A stretch of 11,244 bases of DNA, from contig JAGGUR010000015.1 in NCBI GenBank assembly GCA_021158425.1, positions 1-11,244 of the forward strand. The letters run 5' to 3'. Source of the DNA: Candidatus Cloacimonadota bacterium. GTDB taxonomy: Bacteria; Cloacimonadota; Cloacimonadia; JGIOTU-2. The position numbers were made by a program, and so were the translations under genes. The notes under the pieces were generated by a model, which made no database searches, was not told the DNA's origin, and saw only the letters and a program-made list of their open reading frames with translations. Below are positions 6,891 to 11,244 of this stretch, piece after piece. Position 1 is the first letter of the stretch; each line of letters starts with the position of its first letter.

Positions 6891-6904
6891 TAATCTATTT
6901 TCAG

Positions 6905-9094
6905 ATGAAAATTCATTTTTACCCTATCTTCATAATTGTTGGCATAATTTCTGCAATTGGGCAGACAATTCTCCTTCGTGAACTTATGGTTGAGGTAAAT
7001 GGCAATGAAATTGTCTTTGCGATTTTCTTGTCACTCTGGCTTCTGCTGGTCTCTATGGGAACTCTGCTCAATAAGTTTATTAAAATCAAAAAAAACCTTA
7101 AAGAATACATCTACTCCCTACTTACACTCCTAATATTTATCTCGCCTATTCAATTTCTTCTTATTAGGATTCTGGCAGATAAGTTCGCAGTAATTTCTGG
7201 ACTTCTTATTGATATTCCATCACTAATAATTTTAGCTTTGATTATTTTAGCACCAGGCTGCCTCTTGATTGGCTTTTTGTTTCCGCTTAATTGCAAATTG
7301 ATTTCTAAAGTGAATAAACCAGTTCATACTGTTTATATTTTAGAATGTATAGGAATGATTATTGGAGGGATTCTGTTCTTTGCTTTGATTTCCTTTCTTA
7401 ACAATTTTTCTATTCTATTATTATCAGGCTTCCTAAGTTTTCTTAGTCTATTTCTTTTCTATAGAAAACGATTGTTTCTTTTTAGTGGAATTTTAATCTT
7501 GATTGCCATAATTTTTTCTAATAATATTTTTCAGACTAACTATGCAACCCGCTATTTGCCAGATAAGTTAATTTCCACTCAAGATTCTAAATTTGGAAGA
7601 TTTGATGTAACGGAAAGTGCACAGCAAAGAAATTATTATTGGAATGGCGTTCTCTTTGCTAATTCAGAAAATAAAAATTATGCAGAAGAAATGGTTAATT
7701 TTGTTTTGCTTCAACATCCCGCACCAAGAAAAATACTGCTTGTCGGAGGTCTGCTTAATGGATATTTACAAGAGATCTTAAAAGATAAGTATGTCAAAGA
7801 AGTGGACTATCTTGAATTGGAAAAAAATATAATCAAACAAAGCCTATTTTATAAAAGGGGAGATGAAAAAGTAAGATTCATTCAGATGGATGCTGTCCGC
7901 TTTCTAAAGAGCACTCAAAAAAGGTATGATATTATTTATATTGATTTTCCTGACCCCTCTTCAATTTTTCTAAATAGATTTTACACTCTTGAATTCTTTC
8001 AATCGCTGAAATCTCACTTCATATCAGATGGAAGCATAGCAGCCATAACAGTCAGTAATGGAGAGAATTTTCTCTTGCCTGAACTTGCTAAGCTAAACGG
8101 CACGATTTTCCAGACTTTTTCTAAGGTTTTTGAAAATGTAAAGGTTATCCCCGCTGAGAAAAATATTTTTATTGGCAGTAGAGTAACATATATATCCAAT
8201 AATGTTGATAAAATTACTGAAAGAATGAAGCAGAGAAATAAAAGCGGTTTCTGGTTCAATCAAGCCCTTATCTTTGATACCTGCAACAAATTCCGCCTGA
8301 ATAATTTTCAAAATGCAATAGCGGGCGAGAAAGTTACAATTAACGAAAATCTTAATCTCCAGGCTTATCTTTTTACCATTCAATTCTGGGCAAAGCATTT
8401 GGACATAAGTTTTACAAAATTTATAAAGATTTTGAAAGATTACAAGATTTTAGTTTTTATTTTTGTTATACTTATTATGCTATTTATCACTTTTATTTTT
8501 AACAAGATTCAAAGCAGAAAATCGCTTTTTATACATGATGTTAATATCTTCTCTATAAGTTTTGTAGCTTTTGTGATGCAGATTATTCTTTTGAATATCT
8601 TTCAGATACAGTTTGGGTATGTGTACTTTGTCATTGCTATTTTTACAACTTCATTTATGTTGGGACTCACTCTCGGATTTATTTTTGCAGAAAGAATAAA
8701 GATACCTATAGCCTATATTTTTATTTTTAATCTTGCTCTTATCTTATTGATTTATTTTATGGCAGGATGGTCCTTACCTGTTATCATTTATTTCTTATTT
8801 AACATCTTGGTGGCAGGTTTTGAAGGAGTAATCCTTGCTAAAGTATTGACCGAGAAATATAGAAATGAACAAGTTGATTCAGGCGTATCATTTTATTTTC
8901 TGGATACTCTGGGTGCAACTTTTGGCGGAATGATAGTAGGTGTGATTTTCTTGCCTGTTTTCAGTATTAAAACTAATATTCTGTTTATTGGTAGTATTCT
9001 TTTATTTAATGTAATATTATTAAAGATTCAAAGATTGTCCGCCAGAGGCGGATCCCGATTCATCGGGAAAAGATTGAAAAGATTAAGAGATTAG
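6905..9094 (+). CDS. Polytopic membrane protein with central spermidine-synthase-like domain
   Basis: 729 aa from ATG 6905. About seven membrane segments (~6-24, 36-56, 67-90, 104-127, 141-166, 167-187, 189-207) are followed by a soluble spermidine/spermine-synthase-type Rossmann domain (~215-430), then about seven more segments (~513-706). In the domain, LLVGGLLNGYLQEIL (278-292) replaces the classical GGGDG-RE loop, DYLELEKNII (301-310) is the acidic second-strand end, and IIYIDFPDPSS (343-353) is well kept. The loss of the GGGDG aspartate argues against ordinary spermidine synthesis. The membrane halves look duplicated: VYILECIGMIIGGILFF (143-159) resembles FYFLDTLGATFGGMIVGVIF (663-682). 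Basic loops (NKFIKIKK, KLISKVNK, YRKR, NKIQSRK, AERIK, KVLTEKYR) predict that the soluble domain faces outside. No ribosome site is clear. The last ~20 codons run through a REP-like palindrome. amrBA follows after 52 bases, probably co-transcribed. Confidence 0.85.
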   Translation: MKIHFYPIFIIVGIISAIGQTILLRELMVEVNGNEIVFAIFLSLWLLLVSMGTLLNKFIKIKKNLKEYIYSLLTLLIFISPIQFLLIRILADKFAVISGLLIDIPSLIILALIILAPGCLLIGFLFPLNCKLISKVNKPVHTVYILECIGMIIGGILFFALISFLNNFSILLLSGFLSFLSLFLFYRKRLFLFSGILILIAIIFSNNIFQTNYATRYLPDKLISTQDSKFGRFDVTESAQQRNYYWNGVLFANSENKNYAEEMVNFVLLQHPAPRKILLVGGLLNGYLQEILKDKYVKEVDYLELEKNIIKQSLFYKRGDEKVRFIQMDAVRFLKSTQKRYDIIYIDFPDPSSIFLNRFYTLEFFQSLKSHFISDGSIAAITVSNGENFLLPELAKLNGTIFQTFSKVFENVKVIPAEKNIFIGSRVTYISNNVDKITERMKQRNKSGFWFNQALIFDTCNKFRLNNFQNAIAGEKVTINENLNLQAYLFTIQFWAKHLDISFTKFIKILKDYKILVFIFVILIMLFITFIFNKIQSRKSLFIHDVNIFSISFVAFVMQIILLNIFQIQFGYVYFVIAIFTTSFMLGLTLGFIFAERIKIPIAYIFIFNLALILLIYFMAGWSLPVIIYFLFNILVAGFEGVILAKVLTEKYRNEQVDSGVSFYFLDTLGATFGGMIVGVIFLPVFSIKTNILFIGSILLFNVILLKIQRLSARGGSRFIGKRLKRLRD
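9038..9068. repeat. Composite REP-like palindrome inside a coding end
   Basis: Two adjacent palindromes, TCCGCCAGAGGCGGA (9038-9052) and TCCCGATTCATCGGGA (9053-9068). The second is the same CCCGAT-ATCGGG unit seen elsewhere in the window. They encode residues ~712-721 of the membrane protein (LSARGGSRFIG), shortly before its stop. Confidence 0.75.
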
Positions 9095-9146
9095 AATGTT
9101 AAATCTTTGTAAATCTTTACGAATTTTTGTAATATGGAGGTACATT

Positions 9147-10607
9147 ATGACTAAAAAAATAATAATGTTAACATTAGGTTTACTTGTCTTTAGTATTCTT
9201 TGGTCAGAAACCCGAGAACCCGCAGTAGCAGGGCAGTGGTATCCTGCTAATGAGAAAGAACTCCAAAAAATGCTTAATGGTTTTTTCAAAAATGTAAAAT
9301 TGGATGGAGAGAAGCAAAAGATTACTCCATCTGGAATTCTATCTCCTCATGCAGGATATGTCTTTTGTGGTCAGGTAGCTGCTTATGGATATTCGCTCCT
9401 TAAGGACAAGCATTACGACACTGTCATCATCTTTGGCCCAAGCCATCATTACAACACAGGTTGTGTATCGGTTTACAATGGCGATTATTACAAAACCCCA
9501 CTTGGAACGGTGCCGATAGATAAAAAGATGGTTTCCGAGATTTTAAAAGCAGATAAGAAATTTAAATTTCAGGAGTTTGTGCATCGCCCAGAGCACAGTA
9601 TTGAAGCGGAAATACCTTTCCTCCAATATCAACTTAAAAATTTTAGGATTGTTCCAATTCTTATAGCAACCAATGAACTATCACTTTTGGATAAGTTAGC
9701 AGAAACGATTATCAAGATAATTGAAGAAAGCGATAAAAAAATCTTGCTGATTGCAAGCAGTGATATGTCTCATTTCCATGATTATCAAACCGCTGTGGAA
9801 ATGGACAGTCACACTATTGACCTTATTCAGAACAAAAAGTGGGATACTTTGCAGCAGGACATTTTCTCCAGAAAATCTGAATTATGCGGCTATTTTGGTT
9901 TTTATGTATTCACAAAGGTTTTGCAGCACTTTGGATATGACCAGGGAGTCTTGCTAAAATATGCAAATTCTGGTGATGCGATGGGCGACACAAGCGCCAC
10001 AAGAGTTGTAGGCTATTCCTCAATTGTTTTTCCGAAAACACAACGACCGCAGAAAGCAGAATTATCTCCATCTGACAAAAAATATCTTCTTAGTCTTGCC
10101 AGACAGAGTATTGAATATTATTTAGAAAATAAGAAAGTTATCCAACCAGAAAAGCCAAAATCAGAAATATTAAATGTGGATAGGGCTGTTTTTGTTACTC
10201 TAACTAAAAATCATACCTTGCGAGGATGTATTGGTCAGTTGATGGCTCAGATGCCTCTTTATCAGGCGGTTGCAGAAATGGCTGTGTCAGCCGCATTTCA
10301 GGATTATCGTTTTAATCCTGTTAAGAGAAATGAACTAAAAGATATTTCTATTGAGATTTCAGTGCTTACTCCAATGAAGAGCGTTAAAAGTATTGACGAA
10401 ATAAAGATGGGTAGAGATGGTGTTTATATTAAGAAAGGTATGCGGACGGGAGTATTTCTCCCACAAGTTGCAGAAGAAACAGGCTGGGATAAGAAGACTT
10501 TTTTAGAAAATCTTTGCAGCCACAAGGCGTTTTTGCCCAAGGATGCATATCTTGATAAAGATACAGAAATATATATCTTTCAGGTGGAGAAATTTTCAGA
10601 AGATTAA
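9147..10607 (+). CDS. amrBA: Exported Memo-AMMECR1 fusion (AmmeMemoRadiSam proteins B and A)
   Basis: 486 aa from ATG 9147, set by GGAGG at 9136-9140. Residues 1-20 (MTKKIIMLTLGLLVFSILWS) are a signal peptide; the normal Memo start follows at once (TREPAVAGQWYP, 22-33). The Memo domain (~22-297) keeps the metal-site residues known from human MEMO1: H68 (SPHAGY), H100 (GPSHH), D206 and H209 (SSDMSHF), and C247 (LCGYFGF), so metal binding is likely. The AMMECR1 domain (~305-484) has LRGCIGQL (358-365) and FLPQVAEETGWDKKTFLENL (437-456). Memo and AMMECR1 fusions are known for this system, whose chemistry is not settled. The signal peptide is the odd feature: no in-frame alternative start exists between it and the Memo domain. 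The gene probably shares a transcript with the membrane synthase gene 52 bases upstream and ends at the hairpin at 10713. Confidence 0.93.
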   Translation: MTKKIIMLTLGLLVFSILWSETREPAVAGQWYPANEKELQKMLNGFFKNVKLDGEKQKITPSGILSPHAGYVFCGQVAAYGYSLLKDKHYDTVIIFGPSHHYNTGCVSVYNGDYYKTPLGTVPIDKKMVSEILKADKKFKFQEFVHRPEHSIEAEIPFLQYQLKNFRIVPILIATNELSLLDKLAETIIKIIEESDKKILLIASSDMSHFHDYQTAVEMDSHTIDLIQNKKWDTLQQDIFSRKSELCGYFGFYVFTKVLQHFGYDQGVLLKYANSGDAMGDTSATRVVGYSSIVFPKTQRPQKAELSPSDKKYLLSLARQSIEYYLENKKVIQPEKPKSEILNVDRAVFVTLTKNHTLRGCIGQLMAQMPLYQAVAEMAVSAAFQDYRFNPVKRNELKDISIEISVLTPMKSVKSIDEIKMGRDGVYIKKGMRTGVFLPQVAEETGWDKKTFLENLCSHKAFLPKDAYLDKDTEIYIFQVEKFSED

Positions 10608-10712
10608 TAATTCTTAGTGAGGCAGTAGACCGTATTTAGTTTTTTCGTGATTTATTTATAGAAATTTCTGATATATTTTTAAGTAGACACAGAATAAAGA
10701 AGAAATATCTAT

Positions 10713-10750
10713 AGAAAAAGCGCCACAACAGAATTTGTGACGCTTTTTCT
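10713..10750. terminator. Bidirectional intrinsic terminator between amrBA and fba
   Basis: AGAAAAAGCG (10713-10722) pairs perfectly with CGCTTTTTCT (10741-10750). One C-A mismatch is followed by CACAA (10724-10728) pairing with TTGTG (10735-10739), with a 6-base loop. The T-run on one strand and A-run on the other make it work both ways. It sits between two convergent genes, 105 bases after amrBA and 17 bases after fba. The rest of 10608-10712 shows nothing I recognise. Confidence 0.9.
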
Positions 10751-10767
10751 GTTTTGCGAAACTATAA

Positions 10768-11244
10768 TTATGCCTTCCCAGCAGAACCGAGCACATTTTT
10801 ATTCTTGTGTTTATACATTTTTATCAATTCTGCTCTTGCTGGCCCCAGATATTTTCTCGGGTCAAATACTGAGGGATTGTTTGCGAGAAATTCTCTTACT
10901 TTTGCTGTCATTGCCAGACGACCGTCTGAATCAATATTGATTTTACAAACGGCAGATTGGGTAGCTTTTCTGAGTTGCTCTTCAGGCACACCAGCAGCTC
11001 CTTGCATATTTCCACCATATTTATTGATTAATTCAATATATTCAGGAATGACTGAAGATGAGCCGTGAAGCACAATTGGAAACCCTGGAATTCTTTTTTC
11101 AATTTCTTTCAGAATATCAAAACGGAGTGGAGGAATTTGTTCTCCAGGTTTTACCTTGAATTTGTATGCACCATGAGAAGTGCCTATAGAAATAGCAAGT
11201 GAATCAACACCAGTTTTGTTCACAAAATCTTCCACATCATCAGG
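10768..11244 (-). CDS. fba: Class II fructose-bisphosphate aldolase, C-terminal part (gene runs off the window)
   Basis: The last 158 residues are visible; the start lies beyond base 11244. This cytosolic zinc enzyme splits fructose-1,6-bisphosphate into glyceraldehyde-3-phosphate and dihydroxyacetone phosphate, directly feeding the GAPDH encoded at the other end of the window. Class II marks are DSLAISIGTSHGAYKF, whose GTSHG holds a zinc-ligand histidine, and FPIVLHGSSSV, with the second zinc histidine in LHG. KINIDSDGRLAMT and the tail FLANNPSVFDPRKYLGPAR are also conserved. The frame continues open to the edge (PDDVEDFVNKTG). It converges with amrBA and shares the bidirectional terminator. 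Confidence 0.95.
   Translation of the reverse strand, partial: PDDVEDFVNKTGVDSLAISIGTSHGAYKFKVKPGEQIPPLRFDILKEIEKRIPGFPIVLHGSSSVIPEYIELINKYGGNMQGAAGVPEEQLRKATQSAVCKINIDSDGRLAMTAKVREFLANNPSVFDPRKYLGPARAELIKMYKHKNKNVLGSAGKA

Noticed and set aside
6857..6904. GTG start at 6857 for the membrane synthase gene
   Set aside because: The codons fall in direct repeats (TTTGTGTCCTTTGTG twice), no ribosome site precedes it, and the ATG at 6905 begins the first membrane segment naturally.
9096..9146. Upstream ATG at 9096 for the Memo-AMMECR1 fusion
   Set aside because: The GGAGG at 9136-9140 lies inside that extension and serves the ATG at 9147, which also starts a clean signal peptide.
10754..11068. 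Plus-strand open frames over the aldolase gene
   Set aside because: They lie opposite a highly conserved enzyme frame and have no ribosome site or family resemblance.

Overview
The window looks like chromosomal DNA of an AT-rich, Gram-negative-type bacterium, probably from an uncultured lineage. I infer a candidate phylum around the FCB group (Cloacimonadota-like). The grounds are the AT-rich genes with Shine-Dalgarno sites, signal peptides that imply a periplasm, and many short REP-like palindromes of the form TCCCGAT..ATCGGGA. No rRNA or taxonomic marker is present, so the assignment is soft.

Layout. 1-216: the left end and first ~35 codons of a broken IS30-family transposase, minus strand. 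359-1381: an exported formylglycine-generating-enzyme-like (SUMF1-fold) protein, minus strand. 1548-2543: glyceraldehyde-3-phosphate dehydrogenase (gapA), plus strand, with its own promoter. 2586-2789: a 204-bp MITE-like element with 17-bp terminal inverted repeats, a perfect 6-bp target duplication (TTAAAT) and nested palindromes. 2982-4064: the radical SAM enzyme of the AmmeMemoRadiSam system, with an unusual N-terminal export signal. 4253-6682: an accessory stretch holding an unrecognised, more GC-rich gene followed by an integron attC-like site, a ribbon-helix-helix/RelE toxin-antitoxin pair, a HEPN pseudogene scrap, and an MNT nucleotidyltransferase/HEPN pair. 6905-9094: a polytopic membrane protein with a spermidine-synthase-like domain in the middle. 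9147-10607: an exported Memo-AMMECR1 fusion (AmrB-AmrA). 10713-10750: a strong bidirectional terminator. 10768-11244: the C-terminal part of class II fructose-bisphosphate aldolase, minus strand.

How the genes may work together. gapA and fba are housekeeping glycolytic genes that frame the window. The most interesting theme is that all three components connected with AmmeMemoRadiSam appear to face the outside of the cytoplasmic membrane. The radical SAM protein and the Memo-AMMECR1 fusion both carry N-terminal signals that no alternative start removes. By the positive-inside rule, the synthase-like domain of the membrane protein next door also falls outside. This suggests an extracytoplasmic version of a system normally thought of as cytosolic, and raises the question of how S-adenosylmethionine would reach it. 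The radical SAM gene is separated from its partners by the accessory stretch, which looks like a landing site for foreign DNA. One cassette there has boundary sequences that fit integron-integrase insertion at a non-integron site.
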